Translations under genes and position numbers: made by a program
The notes under the pieces: generated by a model
Seen by the model: only the letters and a program-made list of their open reading frames with translations
What the model was told of the DNA's origin: nothing
Databases searched by the model: none
Part shown: positions 45,924 to 57,600 of the stretch, in pieces
Layout: every line of letters begins with the position of its first letter
Position numbering within the stretch: position 1 is the stretch's first letter
Origin: Isoetes taiwanensis
Lineage: Eukaryota; Streptophyta; Lycopodiopsida; Isoetales; Isoetaceae
Reading direction: 5' to 3'
Assembly (NCBI GenBank): GCA_021234155.1
Contig: JAJEKV010000028.1
Location: 13,842,134-13,906,133 of the forward strand
Length of the DNA: 64,000 nt

Positions 45924-47152
45924 ATGGATGGTCATATACTTTATCTTCCAATCATTTTTTCCACCTTCCTTATGGTTGTTTCACAATCAGGCAATTGAAA
46001 CTAAAACATTTTGTATTTCTAATACTTGTTATTAATTGTTCTAACAATGTAATGTTTTGATCAGATTTTATAAGCATTGATTGTGGCTCCGCAAAACCTT
46101 ATGTAGATGTTTTTGGAATTCAATGGGTTCCAGACGCTTATAATATTCCAGGATTCAACTACAGAGAGGCTAATCAAAGCCTAGGCTTACCTGAATATCT
46201 AATGACTCTCAGGTACTTCCCAAACAGTACTACAAACTGCTATGAGTTTTCAATTGTACCAGGAAATCGTTATCTTATGAGAGCCACGTTCTTGTATGCA
46301 AATTACGATGGATATGGTCTATGGCCCAACTTCACTCTATCCTTTAATGGAGATAAATGGACAACTGAAATAGTTGGTACTAGCCGTTCAGCTTATGGAC
46401 CAGTGACGGTGGATCTCGTGTTTCCTTCACTTGAAAGAAATAATGCTACTCTTTGTCTGGGCAGCAAATATATGGATATTCCTTTCATTTCAGCGCTAGA
46501 ACTAAGAGGCCTTATCAACTACTTTTATGATTATGCGGGAGATACTTATCTGCAACTTATAATGCGGAAATATTTCAATGATTCAAGCAGAATTGTGAGG
46601 TATGTGTTAGATGATTAAATATAACAATGCTTAGTTGCTATAACAAAGCTTATGGTTACCTATTATAGATATCCTGAAGATGTATATGATAGAATATGGG
46701 AACCCGAACCATTCCTTCCACCAAATACTGTTAGACTAAGCTCCAGAGCTAATATAGACAACTATGGACAATGGAATCATCCTCCACCAGAGGTGCTGAA
46801 AAGTGCCATTGAGGGAGCCACTCTTGCTCCTGTGAATTACACTGTCAACTTAGGAGAGATTAATGCAGGTTTGCTCGTGTATCTTTACGTATGGGAGCTT
46901 AAACATGACAGGGTGCCCACTGATTTACGTCAGTTCACACTTACTATTTATGCCAATGACGTGGTTGTGGAAACTTCGGACCTATATACAATTCCACAAG
47001 AAGCTTGGGTTGCTGGGAAGTATAAAGCACCGCGTGCATTCTATTCTCCATGTATCTTAACCGTTTCTATGGTTCCTACAGTTGGTTCCACCTTGCCACC
47101 CATATTAAATGCAATGGAGGTGTATATCTATGATAAATTTGTACCAGCTTAA
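45924..47152 (+). CDS. Secreted malectin-like domain protein (no kinase), three exons
   Basis: Exons 45924-45990, 46065-46599 and 46669-47152 join in frame to 361 residues plus stop. Exon 1 encodes a signal peptide (MDGHILYLPIIFSTFLMVV, then SQS). The mature protein opens with DFISIDCGS, the typical start of a Malectin-like domain (PF12819), runs through YPEDVYDRIW and IYANDVVVETSDLY, and ends LPPILNAMEVYIYDKFVPA, the usual domain end. There is no transmembrane segment, leucine-rich repeat or kinase after it, so it resembles only the ectodomain of the LRR-I/malectin-like receptor kinases. Six NxS/T sites (for example NQS, NST, NFT, NYT) fit secretion. A cell-surface or wall-ligand role is inferred; related domains bind carbohydrate or peptide signals. 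Intron 1 starts GC (CAG-GCAATT) instead of GT; intron 2 is GT-AG. This is the best-preserved gene in the window. Confidence 0.88.
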
Positions 47153-47159
47153 GTTATGT

Positions 47160-48950
47160 ATGCTTAGGTTGAACCAGAATAAGACTCATATATTGTCTAT
47201 TACTATTTGTATCATCTTGTGTTTCTGGATTCAATGTTTGAAACATTATTCCATTAACACTAGAGTGGTCCCGGGGACCATTCCTGGTCCATGGACCAGA
47301 ATTGGTCCAGTCGACCCACTGCCACTTAAATCAATATATCTGAGAATAAAATGTTTCAATTTCGCGATATAATGCCATCATATCAATCTTCACTTGATTC
47401 TTAATAAGCTTCGAGAATTTCAAGACCAATGAACTCACCTATGTATTGTAGTGGCTGTTCAAATGTCAGAGAGTTTGACAGTTTCTGCAACAGTCCAGAA
47501 TTGCATTCTTGGGTTTCACTAGCATAAACAGGCCTAAACCTTGCTAAAATTGGAAGTATTTGTCTATTTATGATAGAGCACATTGATTTGTATATTTTCA
47601 TCTTTGGTTGCTATCATCTAATATCCGTGGAAGCCAGCAAACCCTATTTTGTTCAAAAATGTTGCTTGCAATTTAGGAATTATTTCTCTCTTAATATTAC
47701 AAGTTTTGGCTTAATTCTTATGGCCATGGGTTTAACTATATGAAGTACAATATTATGTTTTTTTTTGAGTGCTCGTAAGTTATATCAACTTCAAAATCTA
47801 ATAGATAGATAGATAGATAGATAGTATTTTAACGTCACGCCACTAGGCAGCATCCAACTGGACATGTGACCACACACCACACTACATTGCTTGGTTGGAC
47901 AAAATTGTATGTTAAAATACTACAAAATAACCACCTGTAAGTATCCTGAGGGTAACAAATGATGCATTCTTCTTATGTCCACATAGAAAATTACTCTATC
48001 AACTTGCATATAGTGTAATTAAGGTTTAACCATGCAATTAACTAAATTTAAAAATGATGTACCGCCATAAGATTAACATATTAGAGGTTAAAAATTTGAG
48101 TTAATTACAAAATTATAGGCTGAAAACTCATTTTTTACTAGCTAGTGATGTTTATTGATGAATGAAAGTGAAGATCGTGAAGTTTAAGTATAAGAATAAA
48201 AAATTAAACCATATGACGTTTGATGCATCTTTCTCAGCTTTGTAGAGAACACGCTATATTTCTTCGAATAAGCCGTCCAAATGGTTCAAAATATGATAAG
48301 GGACATATACATAGGTCCCCTGTGCTTTCTTGCAAGAAAATATGGATGGTTATTTTCTACTAGTATAAAACTGGTATATCCATTGCTGCTACAAAGCATT
48401 AGAGTTTTAGTAGGATATTGTTACAAAGAGAAAGGAAAAGGTGCACGGGAAAAAAATGTTTAGGGTCTGGGTTCGGGATCACCTGCAAGACAACCCTCTG
48501 TGAGGACCCTTGGATCAAGCAAGGGAATCCTAGCTGAGTGTCACGCGGGATTTTGCAAGAGATCAAAAAAAGAAGGAGGAAACAACAAAAATGAATAGAC
48601 AATATTCCTGTTCCATCTACTGCTCGAGTACATACCACCATGGATCTATCTAATATCAAGTAAGTCCACTATTTCTGGTAGGAATTATGTTCTGGTAGGT
48701 GTATAGCGGTTCAAATGTCAATTTCATACCGCTAGGACACGTAAACTTGGCTTCACTTGCAGAAAGTTGGCATGGTGCCCATGTTATGCATGCCCGCCTT
48801 TATTGACACATATACAAAGAATGGGAGCAAGAATGCATAACATAGGCACCCCGTTTGATTTTGTGATGGAGCTAAGCCAAATCGCTTCATGTCACCCACT
48901 TGATCAAATGGCTTTCAGTACCATTCTATTCCAAATACCCTTAAAATGGT
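47160..48950. other. Downstream region of the malectin-like gene, no further gene
   Basis: AATAAA at about 47345 is a possible polyadenylation signal. 47267-47320 has nested palindromes around GGTCC (TGGTCCCGGGGACCA, TGGTCCATGGACCA). No LRR or kinase exon could be read after the stop, which supports a short secreted product. Frames at 48281-48659 have no motifs. Confidence 0.5.
47800..47870 (-). mobile_element. LINE/SINE 3' tail, (TATC)n
   Basis: Read on the minus strand, ATGTCCAGTTGGATGCTGCC, then TAGTGGCGTGACGTTAAAATAC, ends in about six TATC units. The 3' end of the LINE at 45.4 kb reads GGCCAGTTGGCC and GTGGACGTTAAAATATAC before its own simple repeat, so both are probably 3' ends of related elements. 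Confidence 0.5.
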
Positions 48951-48957
48951 GTATTGG

Positions 48958-49250
48958 TCAATGGCGCCATAGCGCCATTTGGTTGAAAATGGTGCAAGGT
49001 TGAAATTGTGTGAATTTGGAGCTAAATGGCGCCATGGCGCCATTTGGACGAAATGGTGCACACTTCGATCAAATGGCCATGGCGCTATTTGTTCCAAATT
49101 CACACCTATCCCTGCCATGGGTGTGAATTTGATCAAATGGCCATGGCCATTTGATCCAAGTGTTCTCTCTGTTTCCCATTAAATGGCCATGGCCATTTAG
49201 CTCCAAAGTTAGACCAAAAGTTTGTCTTCTCAGACTAAATGGCCACTTTT
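48958..49250. repeat. Second array of ATGGCGCCAT/ATGGCCATGGCCAT palindromes
   Basis: Five palindromes start at about 48958, 49024, 49069, 49135 and 49182, the last two reduced to AAATGGCCATGGCCATTT. Between them is TTCACACC...GGGTGTGAA, another inverted repeat. Spacer text (AATTTGGAGCTAAATGG and similar) differs from that of the 42 kb array, so only the core is shared. The array lies just upstream of the plus-strand ORF chain at 49.3 kb. Confidence 0.9.
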
Positions 49251-49299
49251 ACTTGTTTATTGCTTATTTTTCGCCTAATTCATATGTTCTAAAAAGTTT

Positions 49300-52200
49300 C
49301 GCCTTGCTTGATTGAAACAAAGTTCAATTTTCCCCTGCACAACCTATTCGTCGGAAGGACACTTGTTGCCCGGGGGCATATTTTGAATAGAACCACTCTT
49401 CATGGGAAGGAAATAGATCCTTCAAATGTAGCAATTGAGGTCACGGAGTCCGTGATCCCATCGATGAGCTTCCGGTCCCCGAGGGGCGGGGCATAACATT
49501 GGTGAAGCAAGAGGGCACATTCATTCAAAGGGCCTAAGAGGGATGTAAAACAAAATGAGCGGCCCTCAAGTGAAGATACGTCTTCGAGATCCCTCAATTT
49601 GCCCTCTTCACAAGAGGATTCATCTAGTAGTCCACCATCCGTCAAGAGTCTCACGGACATCGGGCAATCGCCACCGGGTGAACCAAGCAACACAAAGAAC
49701 AAATGAAGAAGACGAGATAGTAGAGGAGATTGGAGGTCATGAGAATCTAGTCGCCAGCCTTGGTCTCAGTTGTTTAAGCCCCAAGATGAGACAATCTACT
49801 ACCCGTAACAGATCTACTAGGTTTGCCATGCTACATTCTTCACTCCCCGCATTGGATCTAAATATTCGAGGCTAATATAGTCTTTAGTGATCCTCGATGC
49901 TATAGACGATGAGTTCTTGGGTGTATCAAAGGTCGGGCTTTCGGGTAAACATAATAGATCCAACGGAAACCAAAATATCAGTCATGTCATGCTTGTGCCG
50001 AGAGGCCTATAGCTAATAGCTTTAGTAACCCAGGGAGACCCATGATGTTTTGCTTCATGATGGTAGGACAGCCACAACATTTACAAGCTCGAGCTGCTCT
50101 CGAACAGATGACTCGTGGTTGAGTGCTTGGAAGCCGATGTTGAGAAGCAATTCAAGAGGATAAGGAAATATACATATGTGAAGAGGGTCGAGGGAACCAA
50201 AGGGGGATAGCAAGGAGAGAGGATGTGCGCCCAAGTCAATCAAGAGTGCTCTAAAATCAACATGCCGCAAGGACTAATGTGTCAAAAACCGGGCCGAGCA
50301 AGTATGTGCCTTAAGAAAAGAATTTTATTCTCAATCAAGCAAAGGCCGATTACGCTTTGTTTTTGATGTGTTGAGTGTAACTTATACAAAGGCGCCGGAG
50401 GCGAAAAGTAGTGGTCTCCGGAGTGGAGGTCACACTCGCATGGCTGTGGCTCTAGGAGTTGCTCACCACGCTTTATAGTTCGAAAAGAGGTTAGGGTGGA
50501 AAACGGGCGGAGCATGGTAATACAGGCTCTAAGAAGCCTAGATCTGTGGACACTAGCTACGTAAAGTGTGCTTGATACCTTCATTAGTGAGAATGCGAGA
50601 GCATTCCACATAGAAGCAAAAAGGAAAGGATGATATAAGGGAGAATGTTCGCAAAACTTCCTTCCATCCTTAATAAGAAGAGTATACATAAGGAAGTGGG
50701 TGCCGGGTGGAAGAATTGACAGAAAGAGTGTAACCTTGCCCTCTTTTTACAATATTTGGAAGAAAGAGTTTCCGACGCCGCCAAGATAGCAAAAAATACA
50801 AAGATTCTCCAAGTGTAACATATGTGTAGTCATCAAGCGTAAATTGGAAAGAACAAAAGATACAAGGAGAGGCGCAACCTTTCAATTCAACTACGGCACA
50901 TATGTTGGAACAACGCTCCTCAGGGGAGTCAATATTGGCATTGGCGTGCATTATCGCATCGCTCACCGTAAAGTCACCTTTGCATAATACATGATAAGAT
51001 GGATCAGGTCAAAACACTCGCACACCAAGAAGTCACCATCTCAAAAAAATCTGCTTTGGAGAGGAGATCGCTTGAAGAGCAAACTTTGACAGAGCATTGA
51101 CACATGGTCATGGTGGACGGGCTTATGGCCATTTCTCTCTTGATCTTTGGAAGGATGACTCAAACTTTCATGTTGATCACTCTCTAGGATCCTACACTAT
51201 CTTGAGTTGCCTAAGAAGACAAGTGTGGTGATCCGTGTGGAAAGGTAACTACAGATTGCAAATTGATGCAAGCCCTAAAAGATACTCGACCACCGCAAAG
51301 ATAAGATAGCGCAGACACAAGAGAAGATGCCTTCATCTTCTACCGCCAACTTAGAAGGCTTCAATCCTCTTCCTCGAAATCTCTACTTACAGCTTGATAA
51401 TGCATCGGTCAAAATAAAAAATAGATATGTGTTCTCCTACCTCTTATTTGACATGGCTTAAGGTATTCGATGAGATTCAGGTTGGCTTCATGATGGTTGG
51501 GCATACTCATGACGATATTGATGCATTGTTTGGGAACTTTTCGACGCTAATGAGTTCATCGGATGCTCTAACTTTGCCTCGAGTTGCTTTACTTGTTTAG
51601 CAAGTGCAATGCAAAGTCTCCTCGCTCCATATTTTGTGGATGAAGTTCCGTGATTGAAAGGCTTTTGTCAAGGGATATATCCCCTCGATAAAGGCCAACG
51701 CCTAACAGCCATACCGACCCATTGCTATTCCGATTTAAAATGGATGGGAAATGGCCCATTATGCAATATAAGATGCGCCAACCCATAAAGAGTGGATTCC
51801 AAAAAGGAATAAGAATGTGGAAGGAGGATGAAAATGGTGAGCCAACGCTACCAACAGGGGTGCCTAAAAATATCCCTCCAAGGAAGACATTGAAAGATCT
51901 CCCCGGCCCGGCGGCATCAAGACGCTAGCAATACATAGCATTATGGAATTCCTTCAAAAAATCAAGAAGATAGTGTGTTTGCACGACAAGACAAAGCAAC
52001 TATGGATTACCGAACGAGATTCTTTTGTGTTTGGAAGATGTATCTCCGTGACGACCTCAAAATGACAACTTTTGGTTATGCATAAGGCAAGAACCTCTAC
52101 AAGCCGCATTTACTCCGTAGGTCGATGAAGCCGCCGTGGCTTGTAAGACCTTTGCCTACGATTGGGGGCCAGATGGGTGTCCAAGGTTGCCTATGGATGA

Positions 52201-52540
52201 GTTTGATCCTCATGCACATGTTACGAAAGGTATGTTCGCTTTTAGTCCCACCTGAGACGATGAAACTCCAACGTGGTTGGGCTTTACGTAAGAAGATGCC
52301 ATCCTAGATCCGTAGAGTCTACCAATTATGGCCACATTTATGTATCATGGTGGATGCCCGTTGGTCGACTATACAAAGTTGCTTAACTAAACATTGGCGA
52401 CCCAATCCATCGATCCATCAAGGTATGAGAAGTTAGATGCCATACATTATGCATGGGATGCAAATGGCAAAAGACCGAAGATTGTTCAGATTCCAAAATA
52501 CATTGTTGACATGTGGGGGACATAGCATTAGCTAAAAGCT
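49300..52540 (+). pseudogene. Decayed DUF7869-like (transposase-like) gene
   Basis: Readable pieces in order: HDKMDQVKT (about 50985-51015), HGHGGRAYGHFSLDLWKDDS with NFHVDHSLG (about 51100-51190), LPRNLYLQLDN followed by KNRYVFSYL (about 51370-51460), and VGFMMVGHTHDDIDALFG (about 51481-51535). Then come YKPHLLRRSMKPPWLVRPLP (about 52100-52160) and more fragments. The order DxMDQ, GHG, LQLDN, KNRYVF and GHTHxDIDxLF is what I recall for proteins carrying the domain named DUF7869, widespread in algae, plants and animals and probably derived from a mobile element; the acidic residues suggest an RNase H-like nuclease fold. There is a frameshift between KNRYVF and VGFMMVG, and several elsewhere. 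The N-terminal part (49555-50700) is not readable with confidence. Non-functional. Confidence 0.65.
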
Positions 52541-53075
52541 CTCAATCTCACCATGTTCTCGATAATCATGTATGTAATTTCTTGTGCTATAATACTTAAG
52601 CATTTTGGACAATTAATACGTTGTCGATACATCAATTAGCTTCCATTATGCTTATACTAACATCCTTACATCTTTTATATAATAGGTGTTTAATACACAT
52701 CATTACATCTGATGCACACATTATTGATGGCATACATATAATTTAGATGCACATATTATTGATGGCATTATAGAGTCGATGATTCACTCATCATCAATCC
52801 CTCGCTATTGTGATCGTGATTCACCTCGTAGGCATGGCGCCAGAACCCAAAGAAGATGGATCACAACACGAAAAAGGCCGGGCAATCACACTCACGACCT
52901 TCCGCGCTTTGGATTGTAAGTAAGGATCCAAATTTTAACACCTTTATGTATGCAGCGATTAATATCATTGTAGCTCATGGAGCAAAGAATGGTCTCAAAC
53001 CGATCTTCATAAATATTATAAGCCATGGGAGATGAATGACTTACCGAATGGAGTCGCTTTTATAGTCGCTAGTAG

Positions 53076-53192
53076 AATTATTGGTATAATACTTCAGCAT
53101 TATTGGTATTATACGTGAGCATTATTGGTATTATATGTCAAATTATTGGTATTATACTTCAACATTATTGGTATTATACTTCAACATTATTG
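53076..53192. repeat. Tandem repeat ATTATTGGTATTATAC, unit about 27 bp
   Basis: About five or six units, differing in the spacer (TTCAGC, GTGAGC, ATGTCAA, TTCAAC). Confidence 0.85.
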
Positions 53193-53249
53193 ATTCAGAG
53201 CTATAAATTCTTTTACCTTTGTTTTCACTTCTCACTTTTCACCTTCAGC

Positions 53250-53715
53250 CTACTTGATCTTGATCCTTGCTTCTTGCTCCTTCATCTTCCTTGTTCCTTG
53301 ATCTTCTTGCTACTTGATCTTCCTTGTTCCTTTGATCTTCTTTGCTACTTGATCTTCCTTGTTCCTTGATCTTCTTGCTACTTGATCTTCCTTGTTCATT
53401 GCTTCTTGCTACTTGATCTTGATCCTTGTTCCTTGCTACTTCATTCCCGCGTTCTTGCTACTTGATCTTGTTCCTTGCTCTTGATCTTGCTACTTGATCT
53501 TGTTCCTTGCTACTTGATCTTGATCCTTGCTTCTTGCTCCTTGATCTTCCTTGTTCCTTGATCTTCTTGCTACTTGATCTACCTTGTTCATTGCATCTTG
53601 CTACTTGATCTTGATCCTTGTTCCTTGCTACTTCATTCCCGCGGTTCCCCGCTACTTGATCTTGTTGCTTGCTCTTGAACTTGCTACTTGCTTTGTTCGT
53701 TCCTGTTCATTTGGT
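53250..53715. repeat. Pyrimidine-rich minisatellite of CTTGATCTT / CTTGCTACTTGATC
   Basis: Irregular mixtures of CCTTGTTCCTTGATCTTC, TTGCTACTTGATCTT and GATCCTTGCTTCTTGC fill 450 bp. A 310-bp higher-order repetition is visible (CTACTTCATTCCCGCG at about 53429 and 53628). Frames across it are artefacts. Confidence 0.85.
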
Positions 53716-54469
53716 GATCCTTGCTTGCTTTTGCAAATGATTGGACCCAATCCTCCCCTGGGTTACTCCAGTAGGCCTCAAGTAGCATGCCCCGTGCATT
53801 CTCCGGTGGCCCGGAATGGATGAGCTATGGGACCATTTCTTGAGGGAGGTTGGGCCCACGGGCCCCACCAAGGAGCTTACAATGGAGTTGATCAACTTCA
53901 TTCGAGCCATTTGATTGTGGTCATGAGCCACCGATGGAAATTAATCCATCCTCAATGTTATAGAGACTTGCAATGAGGGGAATTCTTGAACCCCCTCCTT
54001 ATCTCGACGAGATGCTACAAAGAATTGAGGCCTCTTCCTCGTAGTCGATATTTAGCACACCTCCTCGATGCATACATATCGAAGTTCATTCATGAAATTA
54101 ACCGGGGACATGTATGGTCTTATTAGGGTGTACTACAACGAAAGTACAACATGTCAGCTTTTGTGGAGTTGGGTCCGCTTCTTCCTCGTGAGTATCATCC
54201 CAAGGAATTACTTTTTCTAATGACTAGGTACCCCATATGGTGGGAAGAATCAGGGTCGAGGAGCGCGGAGCTTGACTGACTCTAACCCGTGATGCGTGGG
54301 TTAGACCTCGCAGCCAAGGGAAAGGGAAGGGGAAGGGTTAGGAAACCCGGGGAAGGTTACTAGGGACATACATAGTTCATACTCTCGGCCTCTATTGTGT
54401 TTGGAAGTTGGTATATGATACCGTTATTATGTTCTCTAAATATTCATGTATGTATGATAAACTGCAATG

Positions 54470-54600
54470 CGACGCGTATACAACCCCCGCGATAAGGTCT
54501 ATGATACGGCATTAACGCGTATACAACCCCCCATAAGGTCTATGATACGGTAATCAGACAATTTGTATACAACCCCCGATAAGGTCTATACAACCCCATA
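54470..54600. repeat. Tandem repeat GTATACAACCCCCGATAAGG
   Basis: Three to four units of about 50 bp: GCGTATACAACCCCC, then ATAAGGTCTATGATACGG and a short variable spacer. The last unit is shortened. Confidence 0.85.
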
Positions 54601-57600
54601 ATAAAAAATTCCAGCTTTTTACTAAAAATTTTCCCATTATAATGAAATTGTGCTTCATAGGTTACACCACATGAGGACACATATTAACTCATTGGTTATG
54701 TCTATACATTTATCGACATCCAGATATTCTTACATTGACATCGCATGTATAATGGCGGAAGCATCGGGCAAGCATGTCCGGTGCTTCTGAGGCTGTTATG
54801 TAATGATGGTTAAGCAAAAGAATTGGTATGACGAGAAAGACGCCGGATATAGCACCATAGAGGTGAGGGAAAAGTGATGTATGATTATCTGGCATAGACC
54901 ATGTTAGAGAGGTACTACACTAAGGTGGAAACTGGATTATAAGTACCCAGCTCATGAAAGGGAGATCACTTTAAAAGTGTAGGTTTCGACAATGGTGGTG
55001 AACGTATAAAATGTCGACCCGACATTGTATAGCTATTGGTACTTAAATCGAGGTATGATTCGTGGAACGGTAGAGAATAATGTGGTATGACGATGTTGAT
55101 CCATAAACGATGGATTATAAAATTACGATACGCTATGCCAGAAGGAGATTGATGTTCCCGAGGCGTGAAATAAAGACGCAAGGTTATAGACGAAAAAGAA
55201 GACCACGTAGATACGCTTAATGAAATTGGTCAAATGCATGACCATATGCATGGTATAAATTAAGGAAATGGACACATCTTATGTCTACCGGGCGATCGGA
55301 TACTAATAAAAAGATCAATAATAGTGTGGAACGAAGTTTCCACAAGGTGAAGAGAGTCAAGTCTAATTGAACGAAGACAGAATAAGCATCTCCGTAAGAC
55401 CGCTGGAATGGAAGACGGCAATTGCCGCAAAGGTGCAAACCGGCCTGAAAGCTACAAAGTATGTTGGAGCTTTGCCGGGCTAGACTATGAAGGAAAGTTG
55501 ACCTTCAACTAATGATACATTAGGGAGGCAAGTAATGCAAATCATAAGGCCAATGTTTGACAAGAGGTGCTTTGAAAGAAGTTGTAAAACATATTTCAAA
55601 TATAGAGAATTTGAAGGAATACTTTGAATAGTCCAAAGTCCGAGTATGAACAAGGTAGGTGCCCAATGAACATCTCACCAAGGAGAACTGCCCTCGACTT
55701 GGTATCGTATATTCCATATGAATACCTAAGTAATGAAGAGAAGAGTTCTTATACTAGACGTTAAACATGTCCACTAGGAACTTAGGCTGGCATCTGCCCC
55801 TGTGGAATTTGTGACGAGCGGTTGAGGATGATGGCAAACTAAGGTTAGAGAGTCTAAAAAGTGTGGGGGTCAAAACCACAACATATATATAGTACAAGCT
55901 AAAGGAGTTGAGGAAATACAATTGGAAAGTATGAACATAGCTAGGTGGCTATGCCAACGAAAGTTACATATGAGTCTAGACTTAGGGTTGGTGCACCACG
56001 CACTACTATCACAAATTACACGATAGGGATGGTGGATGTTGGAAGGACTTAGTAGTATCAAATACTACACTAGTGAGGATATCAAGGATGTCGATTGTGA
56101 CATCCAGATGTATGTCATATTGGAAGATGGTAGAATATTCGTACAAGGCGAGTGAAATATTACTTGACAAGGTTTAAAGAATAAGCATAATGATATGCTT
56201 GTATGTGTAGATATTGATTAGGTATGCTTTTACCGTGAGATAAACATTCAAGCCATCCCAATGGTTAGGGGTGCCCGCCTTAGGTTTATCGTATTAAGGA
56301 ATATGCAAAGAGTTTAAATCGTGGAAAATAGCTAGAGTAAGTCTAGCATATACGGTGATGTTACATTCAAAAACATCCCGAGGATGGTCTGAACAAAGGT
56401 TGGAATAACCGGATAATGAGAGCTTAATTACTTAAAGGTTCTAGATACCAATGAATTATTTCAGCATTATAAGCCGAGAGCATCTATTCGGGTTGGGAAT
56501 AAAAAGATGTATAAAATATCGCATGCCCTCGATGGAAGAAAAAAGGAGTACGATGACTTCGGGCGATTATACCTTTAGGGATAACCGAGAAGAGGGCAAC
56601 ACACGAGGAATTTCAAGTCCCCGATAAAAATCAAGACGAGGTATATAGATCGACGGTGAGATTATATATCCTAAGAGTTACCCTACTCAAGGAGAACAAT
56701 TCTAGATAATCGGTAGAAGCCGGAGGATCCCTTGCCTTGAGGCATAAACCCCTTAGAGATTATGACTTGGACACTCTTAAGAGGGTAAGGAATCGATAAC
56801 TACATGGCGCTTACTACTTAACATTGAAACGCTGGGTTTTCCTATTAAGAGACCAAGAGGTTTTAGTGCCTCCGCCCATTATAAGGAGCCAAAGACGACA
56901 ACATTTGAAACTGATCAAAAACTCAAGTTCACATGATAACTTAAGAAAAATAGGTTAATTGTGACTAAGCATGGCGAAACGTAAGGGATATCTAACTGAA
57001 GGAACCTTTAGAAAAGGCCTTTGACTATGGTTTGGACTTATGGCATAATCCCATGGGGGATCATAGTTTGTGTATTTTAGGTTAAAGTACCATAAGGTAC
57101 TAAAGGAATGGTTGAAATAGCCGGAGACCCTATCAAAATGTAGACAAAGATATACAAGTCCAACATAGAGTTGGCCTCATCCATTTGGGAAGTAGGTATG
57201 AAGCCACATCATAAAAGTTACATAGGCAATGGGCTTTGTTTGAAAAAAACTACCAAGGTTATATTTAGCTAAGTTAGAGCAGAGCTCTAACATTGTGGGA
57301 TGTGGATATATGGTTATTATGCACATACTGCACATATACGATAAAGATCTTGAGAGATAATCTAAGTGGCTTACACAAGGAGAGAAAGATATGATGTTGT
57401 AGTTGGCACTTGAAAAAAAATGTCAACGGCCAATAGAATGAAGCGTAAGATGATGGGGTTGAATAGTACAATAGTACAATTCCGTGAAAGGTAGCTAATA
57501 GCGCTTACTTTGCTAGAAGTCCAAATGTGTCTTGCATCGACACCCGAGACTAGCTTTCCCCTGATCTATACCCGATCGTGCGAGGTGAACGCCATGTATT

